Shown: positions 52,990 to 61,486 of the stretch, one piece after another
Numbering within the stretch: position 1 is the stretch's first letter
Layout: each line of letters opens with the position of its first letter
DNA from: Terriglobia bacterium
GTDB taxonomy: Bacteria; Acidobacteriota; Terriglobia; Terriglobales; Acidobacteriaceae
Reading direction: 5' to 3'
Assembly: GCA_020073385.1 (NCBI GenBank)
Contig: JAIQFH010000010.1
Coordinates: forward strand, 1 to 64,000
DNA length: 64,000 nucleotides
Notes under the pieces: generated by a model
Database searches by the model: none
What the model was told of the DNA's origin: nothing
Seen by the model: only the letters and a program-made list of their open reading frames with translations
Translations under genes and position numbers: made by a program

Positions 52990-54636
52990 ATGAACCACCA
53001 ATCCGCCGAGATCTCCGATGAGTTTCTCGCACAACTGAAGGAAGACCTGGTGTGTCGGCGCGTGGGCCGCGGCTTGGCGCGCCTGGAAGAACATCGCCAC
53101 CTGCTGACCTCGTTTGACCCCGAAAAGAAAAATGCCGCTCGGTTTGCCGGCTATTTGGCCCAGTGGGTGGACGTTGGATTTCAACGTCCCGGACTAGTTA
53201 AAGAAATCGTCGGTCGGTTCTCTCGCCCGGTTCGCGTCCGCTTGCCGCTGCATGACTATTTGCATCTGCGCATGGCAGAGGGCATGGTGGCGATGGCGGA
53301 AGAGTCGAAGGACGAAGCCATTCAACACTTCGAACTTGTCCTGAGTCTCGAACAAGAGACGGATGATCAGGAACTGCTGTCAATCGCCAATTTCTGGAAG
53401 GGCCGCTGCCTGCGGATGAAGGGCGAGTACGATCAGGCCCTGGCATTCGCGGTAAAGGGCAGAGACCTTGCCCTGAAACTCGGGCACCCGCCGATGGCGG
53501 CGGTTATGCGAGTACTCGAGAGCTGGCTCTTTTTCCAGAAAGGCAATGCCAATCATGCTCTCGTTATTTTGCAGGCGGCCGAAGCCATTCTGAGCAAGAC
53601 CGACGACTATCTCACTCTGGGCAACATTCATTCCTCCTATGGGAGGATCGCCCGACGTCAAGGGCGTTATCAGCACGCCATCGAGAGTTTCACAACCGCT
53701 ATTGGGTATTACCGCAGGCTCGATCCGCAGCATCGCAATGTAGCGCGATCTCTGAACAACATGGCTTACGTCAAGAGGCTCATCGCCCTGCAGTTGCGGC
53801 GCAAGATCGATGCAGAAGCAGAGCGGCACAGGAAGGCCGCTACCCGCGGCGGGGCTCGCAACGGCAAAGATAAGCCGTCCTATCGCAGTCGTTTTGAGCA
53901 ACTGCGTGACGAGGCGTTGGCTGAACTTGGTGAGGCTGCCGCCATCTATGAACAGTACGGGAATCATCATGGATTGGGCAGCGTGCACCTGAACTACGGA
54001 TTTCTCCACTTGGACAACGGGGATCTGGAAGATGCGGAGGCGGAGGCGACGACGGCCTTCCACCTCGCAGATGAAAGGCGCGACCATATCCTCATGGCAC
54101 GCAGTCAGCTTTTGCGGTGCATGATCGAGAACGCCCGCGTCGAGGAAGGCATCGGAGAGAGCGCCGAACCCGGCGGCCACGCCCGGCTCGCCCAGGATTA
54201 CGTCCAGGAAGCCATCGAACTCGCGAAGCACACCGAGAACCGGCGTCTCCTCGCCCACGCGTACGTCTGGCAGGGACTGACTTACTGCAATCGCTTTTTC
54301 GATGACGCCGAGTCGGCGCGAGATTGGTATGACCAAGCCCTGACCTTCTCGAAAGGCGTCCATGCCGAGGGCGCGTGGGACGATTTGCAGACGCTGAAGG
54401 CCCGAGTTCAACGCGGCGGCAAGGTCAACCCCACGCTGCGAGCTTGGTCCCAAGGTTCGGTTGGAGACAAGACATTCCAGCAGATCACGGAGGAATTCGC
54501 AGAACTCATCATTCCCAAGGTTTGGGAGCGCGAAGGCCGGAAGATTTCCCGTGTGGCAGCACGCCTTTCTGTTTCTCCCAAAAAGATTCGGGCCGTCCTC
54601 AGCCGCGCCGGGCGAAGGAAGCCTCCCACGGAATGA
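52990..54636 (+). CDS. TPR protein with a C-terminal Fis-like helix-turn-helix
   Basis: A 548-residue soluble protein. Residues ~80-470 are a series of TPR-like helix pairs (HFELVLSLEQ, ANFWKGRCLRMKGEYDQALAFA, SYGRIARRQGRYQHAIESFTTAIGYYRR, HLNYGFLHLDNGDLEDAEAEATTAF, YVWQGLTYCNRFFDDAESARDWYDQAL), interrupted at ~265-300 by a basic loop. The last ~45 residues, RKISRVAARLSVSPKKIRAVLSRAGRR, read like the Fis-family DNA-binding helices. I infer a transcription regulator that senses a partner through its TPRs. It lies 26 bases after aceB, so the glyoxylate shunt genes are its most likely target, including the repeats in their shared promoter region. Confidence 0.75.
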   Translation: MNHQSAEISDEFLAQLKEDLVCRRVGRGLARLEEHRHLLTSFDPEKKNAARFAGYLAQWVDVGFQRPGLVKEIVGRFSRPVRVRLPLHDYLHLRMAEGMVAMAEESKDEAIQHFELVLSLEQETDDQELLSIANFWKGRCLRMKGEYDQALAFAVKGRDLALKLGHPPMAAVMRVLESWLFFQKGNANHALVILQAAEAILSKTDDYLTLGNIHSSYGRIARRQGRYQHAIESFTTAIGYYRRLDPQHRNVARSLNNMAYVKRLIALQLRRKIDAEAERHRKAATRGGARNGKDKPSYRSRFEQLRDEALAELGEAAAIYEQYGNHHGLGSVHLNYGFLHLDNGDLEDAEAEATTAFHLADERRDHILMARSQLLRCMIENARVEEGIGESAEPGGHARLAQDYVQEAIELAKHTENRRLLAHAYVWQGLTYCNRFFDDAESARDWYDQALTFSKGVHAEGAWDDLQTLKARVQRGGKVNPTLRAWSQGSVGDKTFQQITEEFAELIIPKVWEREGRKISRVAARLSVSPKKIRAVLSRAGRRKPPTE

Positions 54637-54661
54637 CTAACAGGGAAAGGACACGTTTGAT

Positions 54662-56317
54662 TTATAGCGCGTGCGCCGCGTCGCTCCAAGTTGTTTCCGC
54701 CGCGGGAGGAATGAAACTCATGGCTCGCTCGGCCAGAGCCGTGATGGTAAGGCTTGGGTTCACACCAAGATTTGCCGCCAGAACGGATCCATCACAGATG
54801 TACATATTGCGGTAACCGAAGGCACGGTGATGATCGTCCACCACACCGCGATCGGGAGAGCCCGCGATCACGCACCCTCCGATGCAGTGTGCGGTGCCGG
54901 GAACATCGAATAGAATCTCCGGAAGGATGCTCATCGCCGTGCCGCCAGCGACTTGCGCAACAGTTCGCGCGAACTGGTTTGCTTTTGGAATGTAGGTCGG
55001 CACTTTATCACCACGGCTGACCAGCATCTTGCGGAACGGCCAGAACCAAGGGCGCTGCCAGCGCATCTCAATATGTCCCTCTAGGGCTTGCATGCACAGG
55101 AGAATCACGTGTTCTCGCGCCCATCCCTTGGGCCAAAACAAACGCGCCGTCTTCATCGGGTGGCGCAACAGAGAGCCCAGGACATTCTTCAGCCAGAGTC
55201 GGATGCGCTGCGCTCCGGGGCGGCCATCAGTCAGCATCGTGGTAAGAAGGCCCATCGTGTCTGAGCCGCTGGGATAGCGCACGGCTTCAATGTGCGTGTG
55301 TTCGTCGATATAGATGCCGGAGCCGATGGCTATGCCTTGCGACAGATCGTCCGTGCACCCCGGCATGCGCGCCCCGATGAGCGACTCGGAATTGGTTCGC
55401 ACGTGCTTGCCCAGACGCCCGCTAATGTCGGGTAATGAACCGTTATCTTTTAGACGGAAAAGCAGTTCCATGGTGCCGAGCGAGGATGCGGAGAAGACCA
55501 CGCCCCGGCAGGTGAGCGTGCATGGTTGACGACGAATCCATGCCGTAGACTGCACGGTGCGTATTCGATATCCAGCACTGCCATCCCTCACCCCGTCAAG
55601 CGGTTCGACGTTCACAACCTTCGTTTCTGGGAAGATCATGGCGCCGCGCTTTTCTGCCACGTACAAATAAGTGAGATCGAGAGTGCTCTTCGCGCCATAG
55701 CGGCAACCCATCATGCAGCCGCCGCAGCTGGTACAGGTGGTACGCGGGGGCCCCTCTCCGCCGAAAAATGGGTCGGGAAAAGTTCTGTTACCTAGCTCGC
55801 CCTCGGCCGGTTGGAAGATCCCCACGCTGGTGCGGTAGAACGTATGGCCGCAGCCGGCGGCGTCTGCAGCCTTCTTTAACAAATGATCGGCGGGCCCGAG
55901 GATCTTGTTTTGCGTGACTCCCAGCATGCGAGAAGCCGTTTGAAAATGGCGAGGCATCTCCGCTTTCCAATTCGCCAAACCCGTCCACGACCCTGCATCC
56001 CAAACCTTCTCGGGGGGCGGGAGCAAGGTACTGGCGTAGGTGATCGATCCTCCCCCGACAGCACAGCCATGGAAGATCGTGGCATGGCGGAACAGCCGCA
56101 TATTGAAAAAGCCGCGCAGGCCGAGTTTCGGGCGCCAGAACCAGCGGTGAATGGACCAACTCGTGACGGGGAGAGACTGGGGCGTCCAGCGACGCCCCAT
56201 CTCGATCACGGCAACCCGATAGCCTTTTTCCACCAGGCGAAGCGCGGAAACACTACCACCAAAGCCGGATCCGATCACGATGAAATCGAAATCGAATTGT
56301 GGGTTCTGCGGCGCCAT
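54662..56317 (-). CDS. GMC/cholesterol-oxidase-like flavin oxidoreductase
   Basis: A 551-residue FAD enzyme from the ATG at 56317. N-terminal FAD motif: FIVIGSGFGGSVSALRLVEKGYRVAVIEMG. A cysteine cluster TTCTSCGGCMMGCRYGAK follows at ~180-200, as in long-chain fatty alcohol oxidases and related bacterial GMC proteins. The C-terminal part has GTAHCIGGCVIAGSPDRGVVD and NMYICDGSVLAANLGVNPSLTITALAERAM, the typical closing block. There is no signal peptide. It oxidises an alcohol, sterol or fatty alcohol. With a wax ester synthase in the window, oxidation of fatty alcohol released from wax esters is a sensible but unproven assignment. It converges with the TPR gene. Confidence 0.87.
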   Translation of the reverse strand: MAPQNPQFDFDFIVIGSGFGGSVSALRLVEKGYRVAVIEMGRRWTPQSLPVTSWSIHRWFWRPKLGLRGFFNMRLFRHATIFHGCAVGGGSITYASTLLPPPEKVWDAGSWTGLANWKAEMPRHFQTASRMLGVTQNKILGPADHLLKKAADAAGCGHTFYRTSVGIFQPAEGELGNRTFPDPFFGGEGPPRTTCTSCGGCMMGCRYGAKSTLDLTYLYVAEKRGAMIFPETKVVNVEPLDGVRDGSAGYRIRTVQSTAWIRRQPCTLTCRGVVFSASSLGTMELLFRLKDNGSLPDISGRLGKHVRTNSESLIGARMPGCTDDLSQGIAIGSGIYIDEHTHIEAVRYPSGSDTMGLLTTMLTDGRPGAQRIRLWLKNVLGSLLRHPMKTARLFWPKGWAREHVILLCMQALEGHIEMRWQRPWFWPFRKMLVSRGDKVPTYIPKANQFARTVAQVAGGTAMSILPEILFDVPGTAHCIGGCVIAGSPDRGVVDDHHRAFGYRNMYICDGSVLAANLGVNPSLTITALAERAMSFIPPAAETTWSDAAHAL

Positions 56318-56467
56318 GCAATTCACCCTTTCACGAGGAAAGTCTACGCGTGCCGGACCTGGAAGTTTCTGCTCCCTGTTAGTGACCCTCGTCACTGTCA
56401 AACTCGACTCCGGGCAGTAGAAATAGCATTGTCTGATCCTGGCTCAAGGAAGCCCGGAGGGGAGCGA

Positions 56468-57688
56468 ATGGAGAAGGCAATCGGTCTGGTGATTACAGGC
56501 GGTGGGGCCAGAGGCGCATACCAGGCAGGTATTCTGAAACGTATCGGTGAAATTAAACGGGTCCAAGAACAGGGTAACCCGTTTCCCTTGATTGGAGGTG
56601 CTTCCGCGGGCGCAATCAACGGTTGTGGCCTGGCGGTCGGTTGTGGCGAATTCTCATCAGCCACTGTTACCCTCGCGGATCTCTGGGCCGGTCTCCGGCC
56701 TTCCGATATCTTCCGCTGTGACGTTGTATCGCAGGCCCAGAACTCACTCACCTGGATCCTCGACCTCTCCTTCGGGGGGATTTTAGGAGGGGGCCATGCC
56801 CGATCGTTATTGGATGCAAGCCCTTTGAGGCACTTTCTCACCCGCCACCTCGATTGCGACCGAATTCAGCAAAACATCAGGCGCGGAAATCTTCATGCTA
56901 TCGCCATCTCCGCGACCAACTACAACTCGGGAAGCAGTTACCTCTTCATTCAGGGAGCCAAAGGACACACCAGGTGGAGCCGAATCCGTCTGGTGACGGT
57001 GTCGACGAAAATCACCGTTGATCACGTATGCGCGTCCGCCGCGATTCCCCTGATCTTTGAGCCGGTGCGTCTCAAAACTCCCCAGGGGTCGGCCTTTTTC
57101 GGGGATGGCTGTGCCCGCCTGCAACAGCCCCTGAGCCCCGTCATCCGGTTGGGGGCGGAAAAAGTATTTGTGATCGGCGTTCGATGCGAAGACAAGGAAC
57201 GACTGGATATAAGCAGTGATGAAAAGAATCCCTCGCTTTCGCAAGTGATGGGAGTTCTCTTCAATGTGATGTTTCTGGACCATCTTGCCACCGATATCGA
57301 GCATCTGGAGCGCCTGAATCACCTGCTCGAAAATGGCCACATCGTTCAACCCGACGTTGAAGAATCCGAAAAGATACGGCCGTTGGAGACTTTCGTCATT
57401 ACGCCTTCGGTCAATTTGTCAGAACTCGCAGGGCAGCATAAGAAGGACATGCCGTACCTGATCCAGTACTTTGTCGGTAGTTTGGGAAGGGATTTGGCCT
57501 CCAGTTCGGATTTGATGAGCTACCTGTTGTTCACCTCGAAGTTCACGCGCGATCTCATTGAGATCGGTTACCATGATGCCGACGAGCGCATCGACGAGAT
57601 CGAAGACTTCCTCTATTCTCCCGGGCCGTCGGACGCAAGCCTGCGTGAACATTCACGCGTGACGTCGACCCCTTCCCGTTTTCTTTAG
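56468..57688 (+). CDS. Cytosolic patatin-like phospholipase
   Basis: A 406-residue lipid acyl hydrolase; the start at 56468 follows GGGGAG. The oxyanion motif is LVITGGGARGAYQAGILKRI, the nucleophile lies in LIGGASAGAINGCG (GxSxG), and the catalytic Asp in FFGDGCARLQQPL, where the usual DGG/DGA is DGC. The C-terminal ~100 residues are a helical extension. There is no membrane segment, unlike the other patatin of this window. It may release fatty acids from stored lipid or phospholipid. It is transcribed divergently from the GMC oxidoreductase gene (150 bases apart) and converges with an acyl-CoA dehydrogenase gene, which fits a lipid-breakdown group. Confidence 0.88.
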   Translation: MEKAIGLVITGGGARGAYQAGILKRIGEIKRVQEQGNPFPLIGGASAGAINGCGLAVGCGEFSSATVTLADLWAGLRPSDIFRCDVVSQAQNSLTWILDLSFGGILGGGHARSLLDASPLRHFLTRHLDCDRIQQNIRRGNLHAIAISATNYNSGSSYLFIQGAKGHTRWSRIRLVTVSTKITVDHVCASAAIPLIFEPVRLKTPQGSAFFGDGCARLQQPLSPVIRLGAEKVFVIGVRCEDKERLDISSDEKNPSLSQVMGVLFNVMFLDHLATDIEHLERLNHLLENGHIVQPDVEESEKIRPLETFVITPSVNLSELAGQHKKDMPYLIQYFVGSLGRDLASSSDLMSYLLFTSKFTRDLIEIGYHDADERIDEIEDFLYSPGPSDASLREHSRVTSTPSRFL

Positions 57689-57711
57689 TCCGAAGCTTTA
57701 ATAAAACACCC

Positions 57712-59505
57712 CTACGCAACCATGTACTTGCCGGTTTCGATGACTCTTTGTGCGATCGTCCGCCGCAGGGCCAGCGTGTTGAATGGTTCGTACTTGCACA
57801 GCCGGCGCAGAATTGCCAACTGCGAACGCAGCATGTCTCCTTCGGCGCACGCTGCAATGACCAGTTTCGCCGCGCTTTCGATTTTCTCCATAGCCCCTGA
57901 TATATAAACGCGTGTCATGGCAATTGCTAGTGCGGCGCCCGCCTCGCCGTTCCGCGCCGCCAGTTTCTGCGCGCGCAGCACGGCGGACTCCATGGCATAG
58001 GTTTCAATGACCATGTTCGCAATCGCGCCCATGATCTCCTGCTGGTCCTGGATCGCTTGCATATACTTTTGCGTCGCGATGCCGGCAGCGAACAGCCCAA
58101 TCTTCTTGGCCGTCGCAACCAGCTTGCGCTCCTGGGCAAGTGGTCCCTCCTCGCCCTCTTCGGAGGTTCCCGAAAGCACCTCATCCATGAGTTTCTTGAT
58201 CGCTGCCATTAACGGGAGTTGCCCTGACATGGCCCGTTTCAGCAGAAACCCCGTGATGACCAACCGATTGATCTCGTTCGTGCCTTCGAAGATGCGGTTT
58301 ACGCGGACATCCCGGTAGTTGCGTTCAGCCGGGTACTCCTCGACAAAACCGTATCCGCCGTAGATCTGCACCGCTTCATCCACCACGTAGCTGATGAACT
58401 CCGATCCCCAGACCTTGAGGATCGAACACTCGACAGCGTATTCGTCGATGACCTTGCGGACGGGCGCCATGTCTGTATGTCCGGAGTCTAGTTGCGCAAT
58501 GGCCGCATCCATCATGCCAACCGTGCGATAGGCCATGGCTTCCCCGGTGAAGATGCCGGCCGCCATGTTGGCCAGCTTCTCGCGAATTAATCCGAAATCA
58601 GCAATTACTTTCCCGAATGCTTTGCGCTGCTTCGCATAAGCGATGGCACTCTCGATGCAGTTGCGAGCCGAGCCAATGCAGCCAGCGCCCAGTTTGAACC
58701 GGCCCACGTTCAGCACATTGAATGCAATATGGTGCCCTTTGCCGATCTCACCAAGGACATTCTCCACTGGCACCTTGCAGTCATTCAAGATGAGTGGGCA
58801 GGTGGAGGAGCCGCGGATTCCCATCTTGTGTTCTTCCGCTCCCACCGAAAATCCCGGGAACCCACGTTCCACAATGAATGCAGTGAACTTTTCTCCGTCA
58901 ACCTTCGCGAAAATGATGAACAGGTCGGCGAACCCTGCGTTGGTGATCCACATTTTTTCGCCGTTCAAAAGGTAATGCTTGCCATCGGCGGAGAGGTTTG
59001 CTCGGGTTCGGCAGTTCAAAGCATCAGAACCTGACGACGATTCGGAAAGTGCATAGGCTCCTACTTTCTCGCCGCTCGCGAGCCCGGGAAGATACTTCTT
59101 CTTCTGTTCTTCAGTCCCGAAGTAGACGATGGGCAGTGTGCCAATGCAGGTATGGGCGCCCCAAGTGGTGCTGAAGCCTCCGTACTTCGCAATACGATCC
59201 GCGATGATGGCGGAGGTCACCTTGTCCAGTTCCATGCCACCGTATTGTTCGGGAACGTCCACGCCGCTCAACCCGAGTTCACCTGCCTTCTTCACCAGTT
59301 CCCGGGTGACAGAAAAATCCTTGTGCTCCATCTTCTCGATGTTGGGCACTATCTCTTTATTCGCAAATTCTTCTGCGGTTTGTGCGATGAGCAGATGCTG
59401 CTCAGTGAAATCTTCTGGAGTAAAAACATCCTCTGGCCTGCGTTCCTCGATCAGGAAGCTGCCACCGGGAATCTTGGTGGCGGGTATTGCACTAAGCGTA
59501 GCCAT
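57712..59505 (-). CDS. Acyl-CoA dehydrogenase, very-long-chain (VLCAD/ACAD9)-like
   Basis: A 597-residue enzyme with a GAGGGAG ribosome site. It has the three-domain ACAD core (VDVPEQYGGMELDKV; YALSESSSGSDALNCRT; GEKMWITNAGFADLFIIFAKVDG; FNVLNVGRFKLGAGCIGSAR; RNYRDVRVNRIFEGTNEINRLV with the catalytic Glu) plus a ~180-residue C-terminal helical extension, as in VLCAD and ACAD9. It opens beta-oxidation of long acyl-CoA. It is a separate gene from the ETF-linked dehydrogenase in the big operon and clearly a different subfamily. It belongs by position to the lipid-breakdown genes. Confidence 0.92.
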   Translation of the reverse strand: MATLSAIPATKIPGGSFLIEERRPEDVFTPEDFTEQHLLIAQTAEEFANKEIVPNIEKMEHKDFSVTRELVKKAGELGLSGVDVPEQYGGMELDKVTSAIIADRIAKYGGFSTTWGAHTCIGTLPIVYFGTEEQKKKYLPGLASGEKVGAYALSESSSGSDALNCRTRANLSADGKHYLLNGEKMWITNAGFADLFIIFAKVDGEKFTAFIVERGFPGFSVGAEEHKMGIRGSSTCPLILNDCKVPVENVLGEIGKGHHIAFNVLNVGRFKLGAGCIGSARNCIESAIAYAKQRKAFGKVIADFGLIREKLANMAAGIFTGEAMAYRTVGMMDAAIAQLDSGHTDMAPVRKVIDEYAVECSILKVWGSEFISYVVDEAVQIYGGYGFVEEYPAERNYRDVRVNRIFEGTNEINRLVITGFLLKRAMSGQLPLMAAIKKLMDEVLSGTSEEGEEGPLAQERKLVATAKKIGLFAAGIATQKYMQAIQDQQEIMGAIANMVIETYAMESAVLRAQKLAARNGEAGAALAIAMTRVYISGAMEKIESAAKLVIAACAEGDMLRSQLAILRRLCKYEPFNTLALRRTIAQRVIETGKYMVA

Positions 59506-59797
59506 ATTCGCTCTCCCTCAGAAATGTACTCGTGCGGTTCGGTTCAGCATGAGAAACGAATTAAAAGTGAACGGGAATCTTCACGAATTGTCGAATCAAG
59601 CAGCCCACACTGAAAAGCTTGCGATCCGCGAACCAAGCGGACCTCAGGGTCCTCGGTCGAAGGCGCCTATTTTCGCTCGAACGCGCAGCAAGATCGCCAA
59701 CGTGACCTGGCAAGCGGCCAGATCACGTTGGCGTTTATTCTCGGCTCTGCTACTTATCAAAACCAACGCTGGGCTGCGGCGAATGTTTGTAGATCCA
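59506..59797. other. Intergenic region with a hairpin
   Basis: About 290 bases without a gene. It holds the promoter of the leftward acyl-CoA dehydrogenase gene on one side and the terminator-like hairpin of the phasin gene on the other; I see no other structure. Confidence 0.5.
59695..59733 (-). terminator. Long hairpin downstream of the phasin gene
   Basis: CGCCAACGTGACCTGGC pairs with GGCCAGATCACGTTGGCG around a short AAGC loop, with one mismatch over about 17 base pairs. It lies 64 bases after the phasin-like stop. There is no T-run on that strand, so it may work as a terminator with help or as an mRNA 3' stabiliser. Confidence 0.55.
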
Positions 59798-60724
59798 TCA
59801 CGCTGCGGCCGCTGCCGTCTTCACCTTCTTCACCGGCCTCCTGACGGGGCGCTCCGCCCTTCCCACCTTTGAAGTATTCGGAGGCTTCACCATGACATCC
59901 ATCAAGGCTTTCTGGGCCTCGACGTAGCTCTTTACAGCCTCCCGGGTCAATTCGCTCAAGGGGAGAGACGGAAATGGCCGCAGGAGCGTCATGGTCTTGC
60001 CTGCCGTTTTCACGTTGGCATTCACCTGTCGCCCGGCAATGTCAACCAACCGCTTTTGCGCTTCAATGAATGCTTCTGTGGCCTTTCGCGCCAGTTCTGA
60101 CAACTCGGTCTGCTTCATCTTCTTTCCGGCGCCGTTGGTGTGCTTCCCGCCGGTTGCTTTCGCGGTTTCCTCGGCGATTACGTCGAGGAATTGCTTTTGG
60201 GCTTTTACGAAGTTCTCCATGCCCTCGCGTGCCAACCCGACGAACTGCTCCGGCTGGTACGGTTTGCCGGCCTTGGCGGCGTCGACCCAGGTATGAGTCT
60301 GCTTGCCGGCGATTTTAAGAAACTGCTCCTGCATATCAATGAAGGTTTCGACGCTACGCCGCATCAGGTCCGTCATAGCATGGGCAGCAGGCCAGTCTCC
60401 AACACGTTCCTTAACGCTGGTCATGAGGAGTTCGTTCTGCTCCCTCCCCAGATCGAGCAGCACTTTCTGTCCTTCGAGGAAGTTCGTCAAGCCCTCCCCG
60501 GCAACTTCGCTGAGAATGGCCGTGGGAGAGTGAAGCGGGTCGGATAGTTGTTCGCGGATCGCGTGCATTACGCTTGCATTCTGCCGCATTGCCAGATCGA
60601 TGAGGATCCGTTGTGTGGCAAAGAGAGTTTGCGCGCCCTGTTGCGCCCAACCCGAGAGTAGTGAAACGACCGACGACTCTCGCGGATGAGTGCGGGGAGA
60701 TTCATGCTTTACTGCTGGGGCCAT
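59798..60724 (-). CDS. Phasin-like protein with six ~46-residue amphipathic repeats
   Basis: A 308-residue protein; the ATG at 60724 has GGAGG 8 bases upstream. It is built from repeats each containing F-x-x-x-Q-(K/R)-x-x-(L/V)-(D)-(I/L/V): TLFATQRILIDLA, NFLEGQKVLLDLG, TFIDMQEQFLKIA, NFVKAQKQFLDVI, AFIEAQKRLVDIA and SYVEAQKALMDVM. The central Gln lies at 38, 86, 132, 176, 223 and 271, so the spacing is 44-48 residues. The C-terminus is a Lys/Ala-rich tail (KKVKTAAAAA) like that of phasins. Phasins coat PHA granules; PhaR is encoded divergently and its likely operator lies in this gene's promoter. With no PHA synthase here, a coat for neutral-lipid bodies is an alternative. Confidence 0.8.
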   Translation of the reverse strand: MAPAVKHESPRTHPRESSVVSLLSGWAQQGAQTLFATQRILIDLAMRQNASVMHAIREQLSDPLHSPTAILSEVAGEGLTNFLEGQKVLLDLGREQNELLMTSVKERVGDWPAAHAMTDLMRRSVETFIDMQEQFLKIAGKQTHTWVDAAKAGKPYQPEQFVGLAREGMENFVKAQKQFLDVIAEETAKATGGKHTNGAGKKMKQTELSELARKATEAFIEAQKRLVDIAGRQVNANVKTAGKTMTLLRPFPSLPLSELTREAVKSYVEAQKALMDVMVKPPNTSKVGRAERPVRRPVKKVKTAAAAA

Positions 60725-60740
60725 ATAAGAACCTCCAATT

Positions 60741-60755
60741 TGCTGCATTGCAGCA
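60741..60755. promoter_or_regulatory. phaR: Candidate PhaR operator
   Basis: TGCTGCATTGCAGCA is a perfect 15-base palindrome (arms TGCTGCA and TGCAGCA around one T) containing CTGC-N3-GCAG, the type of TGC-rich site described for PhaR. It covers the expected first transcribed bases of the phasin gene, between the -10 box and the ribosome site, where a bound repressor would block elongation. Confidence 0.7.
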
Positions 60756-60763
60756 TCAGCTAA

Positions 60764-60792
60764 ACTATACGAAACGAGTGCGGTTATGTCAA
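60764..60792 (-). promoter_or_regulatory. Near-consensus sigma-70 promoter of the phasin gene
   Basis: On the minus strand TTGACA (60787-60792) and TATAGT (60764-60769) are separated by exactly 17 bases. Transcription should begin near 60757, about 33 bases before the phasin ATG, directly at the palindrome. A near-perfect promoter overlaid by an operator is what is expected for a strongly expressed, tightly repressed phasin. Confidence 0.78.
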
Positions 60793-60834
60793 GATAATCC
60801 TGCTGGTTGTGCGTAGCAACATGAGCAGGGATTC

Positions 60835-61362
60835 ATGAAACCCTCCGTGGTTCTGATCAAGAAATACGGAAACCGCAGGCTTTACGACACCGCGGGCAGC
60901 CGCTACGTAAACCTCGACGACCTGGCCGCGCTGGTACGTGCGGGCAAGGAAGTCCACGTTGTCGACGCGAAGACTGGCCGGGACCTGACTCGAGTGACCC
61001 TTACGCAAATCATCACAGAGGATGCGAAGGACAAACCGACGGGACTGCCGCTCGAGCTGCTCCGGCAGTTGATCATCGCGTCCGATGAGGTGCGGCAGGA
61101 ATTCCTCATGTGGTATCTGAAATCCGCCTTTGACACTTACGAGAAGCTGCAGGACGCAGTTCAGAACCGATTAAGCGAGGTCCAGTCCGCGATCCTGTCC
61201 CCAGTGGACATAATGAAACGGTTCCTGGGCACTGGCGCGTCATCTACTCCGCGAAGGGCCGACGAGTCGGAAGTTGAGACCTTGCGCAAGCGGGTGGTGG
61301 AACTCGAGGCCCGGCTGGGAAAGCCAACGCGCAGGCAGCATCGCCCTCGCGCGAGGCGGTAA
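60835..61362 (+). CDS. phaR: PHA accumulation regulator PhaR
   Basis: A 175-residue DNA-binding repressor. The N-terminal PHB_acc_N domain is clear: VLIKKYGNRRLYDTAGSRYVNLDDLAALVRAG, then VVDAKTGRDLTRVTLTQII. The middle (LLRQLIIASDEVRQEFLMWYLKSAFDTYEKLQ) corresponds to the PHB_acc domain, and the C-terminus is a short coiled coil with a basic tail (RRQHRPRARR). In known systems PhaR represses phasin genes and is displaced when it binds nascent PHA. It is divergent from the phasin-like gene, with a palindromic site in between. Its effector here need not be PHA, since no PHA synthase gene is in the window. Confidence 0.93.
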   Translation: MKPSVVLIKKYGNRRLYDTAGSRYVNLDDLAALVRAGKEVHVVDAKTGRDLTRVTLTQIITEDAKDKPTGLPLELLRQLIIASDEVRQEFLMWYLKSAFDTYEKLQDAVQNRLSEVQSAILSPVDIMKRFLGTGASSTPRRADESEVETLRKRVVELEARLGKPTRRQHRPRARR

Positions 61363-61425
61363 CTCCCATCTAAATACCGCAGCACGGAAATGTGTTAGTA
61401 ACAGGTACGAAAAGCAGTACAATAT

Positions 61426-61437
61426 TGCAGTGCAGCA
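61426..61437. promoter_or_regulatory. Second TGC-rich site, before the lipase-like gene
   Basis: TGCAGTGCAGCA, preceded by TATT, repeats the TGCAG unit of the phasin operator 50 bases before the proposed start of the lipase-like gene. It may be a second, weaker PhaR site linking that gene to the same control. It is only short, so chance occurrence is possible. Confidence 0.35.
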
Positions 61438-61486
61438 TTTGCCGCCTCCGCCTCGACGCGGAGGTCTGGTAGACCCAGGGACGAAC

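Noticed and set aside
53380-54453. A 357-codon open frame on the - strand
   Set aside because: Shadow of the TPR regulator gene; the opposite strand carries clear repeats and a good C-terminal DNA-binding motif.
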